This document shows, piece by piece, positions 19,940-28,517 of a stretch of DNA of 64,000 nt. Under the pieces are notes generated by a model that saw only the letters and a list, made by a program, of their open reading frames with translations, searched no databases and was not told where the DNA came from. Numbering within the stretch: the stretch's first letter is position 1; the number at the start of each line of letters is the position of its first letter. A program made the translations under genes and the position numbers. The stretch is taken from the NCBI GenBank assembly GCA_001305055.1, contig BBZX01000009.1, positions 70,183 through 134,182 on the forward strand. Direction: 5' to 3'. This stretch comes from Clostridia bacterium UC5.1-1C12. Its GTDB lineage: Bacteria; Bacillota_I; Bacilli_A; Erysipelotrichales; Erysipelotrichaceae.

Positions 19940-20159
19940 GGGAAAAATCATACTTTTCATAAGTGCGGTGAACATGTTTTACAATCAAATTATTCTTCAA
20001 AGAGGACTTCCTTTTAAGGCTTGATACCATCCGCTCATTCCGTAGATGTTAGTGCTTTGTCTGAATCACTGCTGAATGCAGAACTTGAGAAAGGATATGC
20101 AAGCAGGACGTACAAAATCGGCGTGAAGTATTTGCTGATTTTCATAAAAGTTATAATTT
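19940..20159 (+). pseudogene. Decayed RelB/DinJ-type antitoxin gene
   Basis: Pieces of an antitoxin are readable in shifting frames: ISAVNMFYNQIILQRGLPF near 19962-20018, then PSAHSVDVSALSESLLNAEL near 20028-20090, then a tail with R-E-V-F-A-D-F-H-K-S-Y-N-L ending at 20162. At least three frame changes, in-frame stops and a missing start show loss of function beyond the single-base errors seen elsewhere. It is immediately followed by the toxin remnant. Confidence 0.7.
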
Positions 20160-20509
20160 ATGATTTTTGATATTGAAATTTCAAACCAAGCAGAAGCGGA
20201 TCTTTGAGTGATTTATGAGTATATTGCTTTTGAACTTCTAATGCCGAAAAAACAAAGAGCCAAATTAATAGAATTCAGAAATGTATTTTAAGTTTTTATC
20301 ATATGGCAAAGAGATTTCGTGAATATGAAAAAGAAGAATTGTGGAAGTTTAGAGGGCTACGAGTAGTACCGGCAGATAATTACCTTGTTTTTTATATCCT
20401 TGATGAAAACATGAAAGCAGTCGCCATAATTCGTGTAATATTTGCTGGATGGGACGCAGATACACAGATAAACAGATTCACAAAGACAATGCGGGGACTG
20501 GCGGGATAA
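20160..20509 (+). pseudogene. Decayed RelE/ParE-family toxin gene
   Basis: The N-terminal M-I-F-D-I-E-I-S-N-Q-A-E-A-D-L is followed by an in-frame TGA, then V-I-Y-E-Y-I-A-F-E-L-L, another stop and a frame change, and finally the typical C-terminal half, in which W-K-F-R-G-L-R-V-V-P-A-D-N-Y-L-V-F-Y-I runs into A-I-I-R-V-I-F-A-G. The order and sequence fit a plasmid-stabilisation RelE/ParE mRNase or gyrase toxin. Two separate stop codons plus a frame change make expression of a full toxin unlikely. Confidence 0.72.
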
Positions 20510-20644
20510 AATCAATTATATTCAGCACCCATGAAGACATGATTTCATTACTTGCCTGAATTTATGGCGTCTGGGTATTATTTAAATATCATAAGGTGAA
20601 TAACTGTTAGCACAGCTGTTAAAAGCATTTTGTGCTTCTCATTC

Positions 20645-20684
20645 AGGCAATAAAAAAGCACCGTTTTTCATCGGCACTTGATTA
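20645..20684 (-). terminator. Terminator after tatC
   Basis: On the minus strand AAGTGCCG pairs with CGGTGCTT (two wobbles), followed by T6. Confidence 0.65.
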
Positions 20685-21422
20685 TAACGCTTTGACAGCA
20701 TTCATTTTTTTGGTATTAAATTTATCAACCGTCCGACAGATCCACATGCTTATTTCAAGCAGCAGGCACATCGGTATGCCTAAAAGCATCTGCGACATAA
20801 CATCCGGCGGTGTGATGACTGCGGCAACTATGAAAATCAAAACATAAAGGAAACCGCGTTTTTCATTAAAGAAGGCCGGTTTTAAGATACCGATCTTACT
20901 TAACAAAAAGGAAAGAATCGGCATTTCGAATACGATTCCAAAGCACAGCAGCATCTGATTGCAGAAGGACATAAATTGTTCAATGGAAATCATTGCGGCA
21001 ATATCGCTGATGGATATTCTGACAAAATAGCTTAAGGTAATTGGTAAAACAACAAAATAACAGAAAATAACACCGATGATAAAAAAAGCGAGTCCCATTG
21101 TCAGCGAAATCAGCATATATACTTTTTCATTGCTGTAAAGTCCTTTAGATACAAAGGCCCAAATCTGATAAAGGGTAATCGGTGAACATAAGACGATGGC
21201 ACATAGCAGCGATACTTTGATGTACACCATGAACAGTTCTGACGGTCCGACATAGATCAGTTCCATGCCGGGATTCAGATTCAGCAGATATTGAATCAGA
21301 ATATCGATGTACTGATAACAGATAAACATGGCAATCAGATTAATAATGATTACCAGAGTCAGACGTTTACGGAGTTCATCAAGATGCTCGACAAATGTAC
21401 CCTGCTTCGAGTTAGAACTCAC
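20682..21422 (-). CDS. tatC: Twin-arginine translocase subunit TatC
   Basis: A six-helix membrane protein of 246 residues that recognises twin-arginine signal peptides. The cytoplasmic N-terminus F-V-E-H-L-D-E-L-R-K-R-L carries the conserved Glu and Leu-Arg of TatC, and the periplasmic loop S-P-I-T-L-Y-Q-I-W-A-F-V-S-K-G-L-Y matches the family P-x-x-x-Y-Q-x-W-x-F-x-x-P-G-L block. It follows tatA by 25 bases. The divergent neighbour operon encodes a protein with a twin-arginine signal, its likely client. Confidence 0.95.
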   Translation of the reverse strand: MSSNSKQGTFVEHLDELRKRLTLVIIINLIAMFICYQYIDILIQYLLNLNPGMELIYVGPSELFMVYIKVSLLCAIVLCSPITLYQIWAFVSKGLYSNEKVYMLISLTMGLAFFIIGVIFCYFVVLPITLSYFVRISISDIAAMISIEQFMSFCNQMLLCFGIVFEMPILSFLLSKIGILKPAFFNEKRGFLYVLIFIVAAVITPPDVMSQMLLGIPMCLLLEISMWICRTVDKFNTKKMNAVKAL

Positions 21423-21447
21423 GGCTGTACATCCTTTCTACTTGTAA

Positions 21448-21636
21448 CTATTTTTCGTCACTTGCTGGATCAGTCAGATCCTTGATTTCTTTTTCTACGG
21501 ATTGGGTTCCTTTTCTGAATTCTTTAATAGCTTCACCCATTGATTTTCCAATCTGCGGCAATTTGCTGGGACCAAAAATAACCAGAACGATGATCAAAAT
21601 GATTATTAATTCTCCGGCACCAATTCTTCCAAACAT
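21448..21636 (-). CDS. tatA: Twin-arginine translocase subunit TatA
   Basis: A 62-residue protein with one N-terminal transmembrane helix, the hinge F-G-P-S-K-L-P at residues 21-27 and an amphipathic helix G-E-A-I-K-E-F-R, followed by an acidic tail. It is the pore-forming component, and with tatC makes a minimal TatAC system of the Gram-positive type. The promoter should lie in the shared intergenic region with the oxidoreductase operon. Confidence 0.95.
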   Translation of the reverse strand: MFGRIGAGELIIILIIVLVIFGPSKLPQIGKSMGEAIKEFRKGTQSVEKEIKDLTDPASDEK

Positions 21637-21787
21637 ACTTTCACCCCTTTAAAGGATAGTTTTTCATATCCATACACATGAATTATAGTTTATCCTATTA
21701 GAAATTGCAAGGTGCAGAGAAGTGAATTGAATAATCTGTGAAAACATTCTCAATAGAGTATTCAGCGAGAAGTATGTGAAAAAATTA

Positions 21788-21816
21788 TTGAAGTGAATTG
21801 CATTAAGGGTTATAAT
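21788..21816 (+). promoter_or_regulatory. Promoter of the ferredoxin/AOR operon
   Basis: TTGAAG (21788-21793), exactly 17 bases, then TATAAT (21811-21816). It lies about 158 bases upstream of the first gene. Confidence 0.7.
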
Positions 21817-21821
21817 ACAAT

Positions 21822-21930
21822 TAGTTTTAAGGGGTGCTTTTTAGGATGTGTGGGGGTTATACGGGAAAACTTTCACAAATTTGTTAAGCCTTCTTACAAA
21901 CAGCGGTTACTGCTGCTTTTTTATTGTGAA
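21822..21930 (+). promoter_or_regulatory. 5' leader with terminator-like hairpin upstream of the AOR operon
   Basis: The transcript from the promoter at 21788 would carry about 150 untranslated bases. They include a G-rich stretch (GGGGTGC, GTGGGGGTT) and a hairpin AACAGCGGTTACTGCTG followed by T6 at about 21915-21921, the form of an intrinsic terminator. A terminator before the first gene implies antitermination control. The RNA class was not recognised; it does not resemble the Moco riboswitch downstream. Confidence 0.5.
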
Positions 21931-21973
21931 AATATCGCACAGTGACTTTTGACAAATGAACGGGGTTGAAAAA

Positions 21974-22633
21974 ATGTCAGAAAAAATGTCAGAACAGATT
22001 GAGGAGAAAATCTCCAAAGCACTCGACACCGAAATGACAAGAAGACAGTTCATGAAGATTTCAGGAAAAGGGTTAATGGGTTTAACTGTTTCCGCTTCAT
22101 TGCTTTCTTTGTTCGGGTGCACTCAGCAACAGATCGATAACGGTGAAGTTGCTACATGGGCTATGCCGCAGGGACTGCTGGTTGTCAATGCTGCCAAGTG
22201 TGTAGGCTGTCAGCGTTGTGAAATCAACTGTACGCTGGTAAATGATGGTGTGGCTTCTACGTATATTTCTCGTGTTAAGGTTCAGCGCAATATTACATTG
22301 AATGGTGAACATGGTCTTTATGGCAATAAAGACTGGGTTTATTTCCCTGATACTTGCCGTCAGTGCAAGGATCCGGCTTGCGGAAATGCTTGTCCGCAGG
22401 GTGCTATTTATGCCAATGACAACGGTATCCGTGTTGTAGATCAGGAAAAATGCATTGGCTGCGGCGCATGTGTTCAGGCATGTCCATGGCATATGCCGAC
22501 CGTGAATCCTGAAACGCACAAGTCAAGCAAGTGTATTGCCTGCGGTGCGTGTGTACAAGGCTGTCCTGCCGGTGCGCTGTCAATCATTCCTTGGGATGAG
22601 GTAACGGCTGCTGCTCAGGAAGTACACAAATAG
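21974..22633 (+). CDS. Four-cluster ferredoxin with twin-arginine lipoprotein signal
   Basis: A 219-residue electron-transfer protein of the DmsB/HybA type. The N-terminus has T-R-R-Q-F-M-K-I-S-G, a clear Tat motif, then a hydrophobic stretch ending S-L-F-G-C, so it is probably an exported lipoprotein. Four [4Fe-4S] cysteine groups follow: C-V-G-C-Q-R-C-E-I-N-C, C-R-Q-C-K-D-P-A-C, C-I-G-C-G-A-C and C-I-A-C-G-A-C, each with its downstream C-P. It precedes the AOR gene by 17 bases and faces tatAC. By arrangement it resembles the ferredoxin of the E. coli ydh operon. Start ATG 21974 is preferred over 21956 because the ribosome-binding site is closer. Confidence 0.88.
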   Translation: MSEKMSEQIEEKISKALDTEMTRRQFMKISGKGLMGLTVSASLLSLFGCTQQQIDNGEVATWAMPQGLLVVNAAKCVGCQRCEINCTLVNDGVASTYISRVKVQRNITLNGEHGLYGNKDWVYFPDTCRQCKDPACGNACPQGAIYANDNGIRVVDQEKCIGCGACVQACPWHMPTVNPETHKSSKCIACGACVQGCPAGALSIIPWDEVTAAAQEVHK

Positions 22634-22650
22634 AAAGGGAGGATTAATTC

Positions 22651-24774
22651 ATGTCTACAAACTATGGATGGGCTGGAAAAATCCTGCGTGTCAACCTGAC
22701 AACGGGTTCGGTCACTACGGAGGATACAGCAAAATATCAAGATTATATCGGTGGTATGGGACTTGCATACAAGATTATGTATGATGAAGTGCCTTTAACT
22801 ACAAAGGCTTATGATGAAGCCAATAAAATTATTTTTGGCGTCGGACCGTTAACGGCGTCCGGTGTGCCATGTTCAGGACGTATGAATGTTACGACTTTGT
22901 CTGCATGGACTAAGGGGTATTCAATTCTTGATGGTCATATGGGCGGTCATATTGCGCATAATTTTAAGTATGCCGGCTATGATGCATTGGTCATTGAAGG
23001 CAAGGCTGCCGGCCATGTCTATATCAAGATCGATGATGATAAAGTAACGATTGAATCAGCTGAACATACATGGGGTATGGGAACATTTGATACCAACAGA
23101 ATCATGATTGAAGAGAATGGCTCTGATTTCGATGTTGTATCCATTGGTCAGGCTGGTGAAAATCTGGTCAATTATTCTTGCATGCTGACTTCTTCCTGCG
23201 ATTCTGCAGGTGCTGGTACAGCCGCTGTATTAGGCAGTAAGAATGTTAAGTCAGTAGTTGTCAGAGGGACCGGCAATGTGAAGATTGCTAATCCTGCTGA
23301 ATTTAAAGAATTATGCGATTACATGCTGCGCGAGCTGATCGGCGGCAACAATAACCACAATGTACCGGCAGTTCCGCAAAGCTGGGCAGAATATTCTGCA
23401 CCAAGCGGCAATAACCGTTGGGCTGGTGCGCCTGGCCGTGTTTGGGGATTAGCTGAAGGCGGTCCGATCGATATGGGTGAGCAGCCTTATGATGATATCA
23501 ATAAGATTGCATACCGCTGTATGAAGGGTCAGTTTGACTTTGGTGATATCGCTCAGAAATACATGGTTAAGGTTGGCGGCTGTTCTTCATGTCCAGTTCG
23601 CTGCTATGCTGAATATGAAATGGCGCCGTTGGCTGAATATGAACTGCCGACACGTGTATCCAATACATGTATGCCAATCATTTACAACACTACATGGTAT
23701 CCTGAGGGTGTAAAAGATTTCGTCGATGAAGGCGATGCTTCGATCATCATCAACGGTGCCGGTGAGCGTGCACTGGATAACTTCGGTGTTTGGGAAAACT
23801 ATGGCAACCTGCTTCGTGAATTCAACTGGTGCTATAAGCACGGTGTATTTGAAAGAGTATTGCCGAAGGAAGAATACGATGCTGTGCCTTGGGATTTGAT
23901 GAAGGAAGGCAATCCGAAGTGGATGTGGTGGATCATTGAACAGATCGCTACTAAGAAAGGTGAAATTTCTCACTTAGGTGACGGAACTTACCTGCTTGCG
24001 GAAAGATGGAATCTCGGTCAGGAATTCTGGGATGACAACTACATGCAGACGATTTCTTACAATGGTTATCCTCGTCATCATGGTTCTGAAGATGTATACC
24101 AGGTAGGTGTGCTTTACAGTATCATGTATAACCGTGACTGCATGATCCATCATATGATCAATATCGTTGGTTCCGGCTGTCCTTATGAAGTTTATAAGAA
24201 GACATTAGAAGATGAATTCGGTGAAGGCTGCGTCGATATGCCTAAGAAATATACTCCGATGAACCGTTCAAAAGCGAGACTTGCGAAATGGGCGTTTATC
24301 GGCAAGCAATGGCATGATTCAGCAACTGTCTGCAACTGGATGTGGCCGATGACGCAATCACCTGCTAAGTCTCGTAATTATAAGGGTGACCATGATTTGG
24401 ATGCGAAATTCATGAGTGCAGTTACCGGTGATAAATGGACGCGTGCAGATGTTGATTTAGCGAGTGAGCGTATTTCCAATATGCTGCGTGTTATGACTGC
24501 CATTTCATTTAATATTAATGAAGGAAGTACGAATCTGCGTGAAGATCATGATACGATCTGTAACTGGGTATTTGATAAAGAGCCTGAATTTAAGGCATTT
24601 GAAGAAGGCACGGTTAAACTGGACCGCGCTGATATGGAACTTGCAAAGGATATGTTCTATGAGGAAATGGGATGGGATGTCAAGACTGGTATTCCAACCA
24701 GAGCAACCCTTGAACGTGTAGGTCTGGGCTATATGGCTGATGATCTGGCGGCTCGCGGTCTGCTTCCTGCATAG
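22651..24774 (+). CDS. Tungsten-type aldehyde ferredoxin oxidoreductase, YdhV-like
   Basis: A 707-residue member of the AOR family, which uses a bis-pterin tungsten (sometimes molybdenum) cofactor and one [4Fe-4S] cluster to oxidise aldehydes or related substrates. The start WAGKILRVNLTTG and the block GVGPLTASGVPCSGRMNV are typical. Cluster ligands are C311, C314 and C318 (C-S-S-C-P-V-R-C), with C561 as the fourth. It has no export signal, unlike its ferredoxin partner. It sits between the ferredoxin and the accessory gene and directly upstream of the cofactor synthesis genes. The true substrate is unknown. Confidence 0.92.
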   Translation: MSTNYGWAGKILRVNLTTGSVTTEDTAKYQDYIGGMGLAYKIMYDEVPLTTKAYDEANKIIFGVGPLTASGVPCSGRMNVTTLSAWTKGYSILDGHMGGHIAHNFKYAGYDALVIEGKAAGHVYIKIDDDKVTIESAEHTWGMGTFDTNRIMIEENGSDFDVVSIGQAGENLVNYSCMLTSSCDSAGAGTAAVLGSKNVKSVVVRGTGNVKIANPAEFKELCDYMLRELIGGNNNHNVPAVPQSWAEYSAPSGNNRWAGAPGRVWGLAEGGPIDMGEQPYDDINKIAYRCMKGQFDFGDIAQKYMVKVGGCSSCPVRCYAEYEMAPLAEYELPTRVSNTCMPIIYNTTWYPEGVKDFVDEGDASIIINGAGERALDNFGVWENYGNLLREFNWCYKHGVFERVLPKEEYDAVPWDLMKEGNPKWMWWIIEQIATKKGEISHLGDGTYLLAERWNLGQEFWDDNYMQTISYNGYPRHHGSEDVYQVGVLYSIMYNRDCMIHHMINIVGSGCPYEVYKKTLEDEFGEGCVDMPKKYTPMNRSKARLAKWAFIGKQWHDSATVCNWMWPMTQSPAKSRNYKGDHDLDAKFMSAVTGDKWTRADVDLASERISNMLRVMTAISFNINEGSTNLREDHDTICNWVFDKEPEFKAFEEGTVKLDRADMELAKDMFYEEMGWDVKTGIPTRATLERVGLGYMADDLAARGLLPA

Positions 24775-24798
24775 GCTGAATAGAAAGGTTGGGTAGTT

Positions 24799-25551
24799 AT
24801 GTTATTTGGTCGTCGTAAACCTGGATTTGTTACTGAAGAGGAAAATCCGGAGTTAGTTTCTGAATACAATGAAGATCGCATGATCGCAAAGCAGCAGGCA
24901 GAGGCTGAAGAAAAACCGGATCTGATGGAATATCTCGAATCATTGCCGGAGGTGGAAGATCCATACGCGGAAGCGATGGCGGCTGCTGCTGCTATGCCGC
25001 AGCCTGAGAAGAAGGAAAAAACGAAGGCTGAATTGCTTGCTGATTTTATTCGTGAACGTTCTGCGGGCGCGATGCTTACCGCCTATGCGGCTTTGGCTGC
25101 TGAGGAAGAGGCGCTTGAAGCGCTGCTTCAGGAAATGCGTGAAACGGAATCATGTGCGGATATTGTATCCATTAAAGGTGATAAAGATGTGTATTATTAT
25201 TCCAATGCCAATATGAGTGATAACTATGCCCGTATAGCGATGCTTGTAGAGGAAAAAAATCTGCCGAAAACGATTGCCGAGATGGTGCGTTTCAGCTGTA
25301 AGACATATCCGTCACCGACACCGCTGGATTACTTTACGCTGCATCCGTATTTCTATACGATGCCGCAGATCAAACGTGCGGTTGAGCAGTTTGAAAAGCA
25401 TGAGGAATATGCGGATATGGCAACGGTTGTTACCGGAAATAACATTACTTACCTGTATTCCAAAGACATACTGTCTGAAAAATATGCCAAGGCACTTGCG
25501 AAGGTGCTGAATATGGTGAATATGGCTATCGCCGCTAGTTTTAAAATTTAA
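24799..25551 (+). CDS. AOR-operon accessory protein, YdhW-like by position
   Basis: A 250-residue soluble protein with no export signal. The N-terminal 75 residues are charged and low in complexity, then a helical section (EEEALEALLQEMRE) and a conserved-looking section (DNYARIAMLVEEKNLPKTIAEMVR, split here by a hinge) precede a mixed C-terminus. It follows the AOR gene by 24 bases. The gene order ferredoxin-AOR-this protein parallels E. coli ydhY/X-ydhV-ydhW, which is the main reason for the name. No catalytic or metal-binding motif is visible. Confidence 0.55.
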   Translation: MLFGRRKPGFVTEEENPELVSEYNEDRMIAKQQAEAEEKPDLMEYLESLPEVEDPYAEAMAAAAAMPQPEKKEKTKAELLADFIRERSAGAMLTAYAALAAEEEALEALLQEMRETESCADIVSIKGDKDVYYYSNANMSDNYARIAMLVEEKNLPKTIAEMVRFSCKTYPSPTPLDYFTLHPYFYTMPQIKRAVEQFEKHEEYADMATVVTGNNITYLYSKDILSEKYAKALAKVLNMVNMAIAASFKI

Positions 25552-25554
25552 TAA

Positions 25555-25670
25555 TTGATCTCCGAGCCGTTCAATCCTAAAGACCCCCATGGATGTCTGG
25601 CCTAAGCATCAGCTTAAGGGCTTTGCTGGAAACAGCAAACCTTCCATCTTTGAAAAGGAGCAGTCATTTT
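25555..25670 (+). promoter_or_regulatory. Moco/Tuco riboswitch candidate
   Basis: The block starts with CTCCGAGCC (25560-25568) and closes with AAAAGGAG (25653-25660). It contains a perfect hairpin TTTGCTG-GAAA-CAGCAAA (25622-25639) with a GNRA loop, and an AGAC/GTCT stem. These features, and its place directly before molybdenum cofactor genes, fit the Moco RNA motif. TAAGCATC (25603-25610) can pair with GATGCTTA (25692-25699), giving an antiterminator against the hairpin below. The class call rests on remembered consensus, not on a covariance search. Confidence 0.72.
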
Positions 25671-25698
25671 AAAGACGTCTGGTAATCAGATGATGCTT

Positions 25699-25741
25699 AA
25701 GGCTGCTTTGCGCTCAAAATGCGTAAAACAGCCTTTTTTAA
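25699..25741 (+). terminator. Riboswitch expression-platform terminator
   Basis: AAGGCTG (25699-25705) pairs with CAGCCTT (25729-25735), ending in T7. Its left base overlaps the antiterminator arm. Confidence 0.8.
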
Positions 25742-25796
25742 TATAATTGAAGATATCACAGTGCTGACAGCTGTGAGATTTATAGGAGAAGAAAAT

Positions 25797-26812
25797 ATGA
25801 AATTAATCAAAACGAGTGAGGCGGTTGGCCATGTTTTATGCCATGATATTACCCGAATCGTTAAGGATGTAGAAAAGGGTGCTGCGTTCAGAAAAGGGCA
25901 CATCGTTACGGAAGAAGATATTCCCGTACTTCTTTCAATTGGTAAGGAGCATCTTTATGTCTGGGAAAAGGAAGCCGGTATGCTTCATGAAAATGAGGCA
26001 GCGGAGATTCTTTGTAAACTCTGCATCAATGAACATATGGTACGCAGTGAAGTAAAAGAAGGCAAATTGAAATCATCGCTGCCTGTGACGGTTTGTTTCA
26101 GGTGGATTCTAAGCGTTTAATGGCAGTGAATGGTGTGAATGAAGTAATGATAGCTACACGGCATGGCAACACAGCGGTGAAACAAGGTGACAAACTGGCG
26201 GGTACACGGGTGATTCCTTTAGTAATTGCTGAAAGTCAGATGGCGGCAGCGGAAAATGCCGCCGGTGCTGAGCCGCTTTTATCATTGGTTCCTTTTAAGC
26301 CGCTCAAGGCAGGCATTATAACTACTGGCAGTGAGGTGTTTAAGGGCAGAATCAAGGATACGTTTACGCCGGTAATCATTGAAAAGCTAAAAGCGTATGG
26401 TATTGAGGTCAGTGAGCATTGTATTGTCGATGATGACAAGGAAGCAATCGTAAAGGCGATTGCGGGCATGCGTCCTAAGGCGGATCTGATCTGCTGTACG
26501 GGCGGTATGAGTGTGGACCCGGATGATCAGACACCCGGTGCCATCAAGGCAAGCGGAGCGGCGATGGTAACCTATGGCGCGCCGGTATTGCCGGGTGCGA
26601 TGTTTGCTTTAGGTTATTTTGATGATGATAAAGTGATCATGGGTCTGCCGGGCTGTGTCATGTATGCAAAGGCAACGATTTTTGATTTAGTCCTGCCAAG
26701 AATTGCTGCCGGTGTGAAGCTGGATAAAATGGATTTTGTAGCTTACGGCGAGGGTGGTTTGTGTCTGAATTGTCCGGTATGTACGTATCCTAACTGCGGC
26801 TTTGGTAAATAA
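25797..26812 (+). CDS. Molybdopterin-binding (MoCF-domain) protein (frame broken near 26073)
   Basis: A 338-residue protein with the MoCF/MogA fold in its second half (GIITTGSEVFKGRIKD, CCTGGMSVDPDD, VLPGAMFALG, GLPGCVMYA) and a Cys-rich end (C-L-N-C-P-V-C-T-Y-P-N-C) that may bind an Fe-S cluster or metal. This type is common next to Moco genes of anaerobes and probably handles the adenylated pterin or metal insertion. The frame break is one missing A (AAAA read AAA). Start ATG 25797 follows GGAGAAG. It ends one base before moeA starts. Confidence 0.8.
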
Positions 26813-26813
26813 G

Positions 26814-28021
26814 ATGGAAAAGAATATTGAATTAGAACACGCTATTGAATTGATTCGTACTCATGCTCAGCCGGTGTCAAGAATCAAGCGCTTGCCTATC
26901 ACAGAAGCACTTAATTATCGGATTGCGGAGGATCTCATTGCACCGCTTGATAATCCGCCCTTTAATCGTTCACCGCTTGACGGCTTTACCTTAAACAGTG
27001 CCGGCAGCGCAGCGGGCAAAAAGCTGAAAATCATCGGCTGTGTCTATGCCGGTGAAGCGTTTGAGGGCCATGTTAAGGAAGGGGAAGCGGTTCGCATCAT
27101 GACGGGTGCACCGATTCCTGAGGGCTGTGATTGTGTAATCCGGCTTGAGGACTGTATATGGGATGAACAGGAAATAACGCTTCCAAAAACGATGGAGGCC
27201 TATGAAAATTTTTGCTTTAAGGGTGAAGATTATGCGGCCCGGACGGTGCTGATTCATGAGGGTGAGCGATTAGGTCCGGTACACTTAGGCATCATCGCCT
27301 CGATGGGTATTGATCAAATCATGGTATATGATGCTGTGCGCGTAGGACTTTTGGTGAGCGGCAGTGAAATTGTTCAGCCGGGCAGCGTGCTTGGACCTGG
27401 AAAGATTTATGATACGAATCTGACATTGCTGACAAGTGTGCTTACTTCGTTGGGGATGAAACCGGTGCTTGCTGATTTTGTCTGTGATGAGGCCGAAGTG
27501 GTCAGCGCAAAAATAAAAGCAATGATGAAGGAGTGTGACTGTATCATTACGACCGGCGGTGTTTCCGTAGGCGATAAGGATATTTTTCACGAGGTGATAC
27601 GACTGCTAGATGCTGAACAGCTGTTTTGGCGGGTTAAGCTGAAACCCGGCACCCCGGCGATGTTTTCATTGATTGAAAATTGTCCTTTATTATCACTGTC
27701 CGGCAATCCGTTTGCGGCTTTAGTTACCTTTGATCTGATGGGCCGTGAATTGCTGGCGGCCATGAGCGGCAATGAAGCGCTTGTGCCCAAACGCAAATCA
27801 GCGATTTTAAAACAGCCATTTCAAAAGCGCAGCGGCAGCCGGCGTTTATCCGTGGTCAGGCTATCAAGGGTGAAGTCATGATAAACAGTGATAAACATTC
27901 GTCAGGCATGCTGGCGAGTATGCTTGGCTGTAATTGTCTGATTGATATCGAGGCAGGCAATGAAGGCTTAAAAGCAGGGGAAACCGTGAAAATCGTCATG
28001 CTGGAGGAAAATTATGAATGA
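26814..28021 (+). CDS. moeA: Molybdopterin molybdenumtransferase MoeA (frame broken near 27846)
   Basis: Inserts molybdate or tungstate into adenylated pterin. About 402 residues. Landmarks: [58 protein letters not shown] and [17 protein letters not shown]. One missing T near 27846 (TTTT read TTT) truncates a naive reading; correction gives the C-terminal domain IV text ([12 protein letters not shown]..) and a stop at 28019 that overlaps moaC. The MoeA family includes variants specialised for tungsten; the sequence alone does not settle which metal is used. Confidence 0.94.
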
Positions 28022-28517
28022 AAAATTAACACACTTTGATGGTGCCGGCAATGCCGTCATGGTCGATGTGACCGAGAAGAATGTTACACAGCGCTGCGCG
28101 GTTGCGCAAGGAATGATTTATGTCAATGAAGCGGTGATGCAGGCAGTTGTTGAGGGCAGCGCTGCCAAGGGTGACGTGCTGGGGGTTGCCAGAGTGGCGG
28201 GCATCATGGCTGTCAAAAAGACTTCTGAGCTGATTCCGATGTGTCATCCGTTAGCGATTACTAAATGTGGTATTGATTTTGAAATCAATCAGGAAGCAGG
28301 CTTTATCAAGGCTGTCTGCACCGCCCAGCTGGCTGGCAAGACGGGCGTTGAGATGGAGGCGCTGACCGGTGTGAGCGTAGCCCTTTTAACGATCTATGAC
28401 ATGACCAAAGCTATTGATAAAACGATGAAGATGTCTGAAATCTGTCTGGTTGAAAAAACCGGCGGTAAGAGCGGCCATTTCATCAATACAACACTGCTGG
28501 GTGATGAACATGCTTGA
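28014..28517 (+). CDS. moaC: Cyclic pyranopterin monophosphate synthase MoaC
   Basis: With MoaA, converts GTP to cyclic pyranopterin monophosphate. The 167-residue length is standard. Visible motifs: [19 protein letters not shown], the active-site block E-L-I-P-M-C-H-P-L, and E-M-E-A-L-T-G-V. It overlaps moeA before it and moaA after it, so these genes are translationally coupled. Confidence 0.96.
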   Translation: MNEKLTHFDGAGNAVMVDVTEKNVTQRCAVAQGMIYVNEAVMQAVVEGSAAKGDVLGVARVAGIMAVKKTSELIPMCHPLAITKCGIDFEINQEAGFIKAVCTAQLAGKTGVEMEALTGVSVALLTIYDMTKAIDKTMKMSEICLVEKTGGKSGHFINTTLLGDEHA

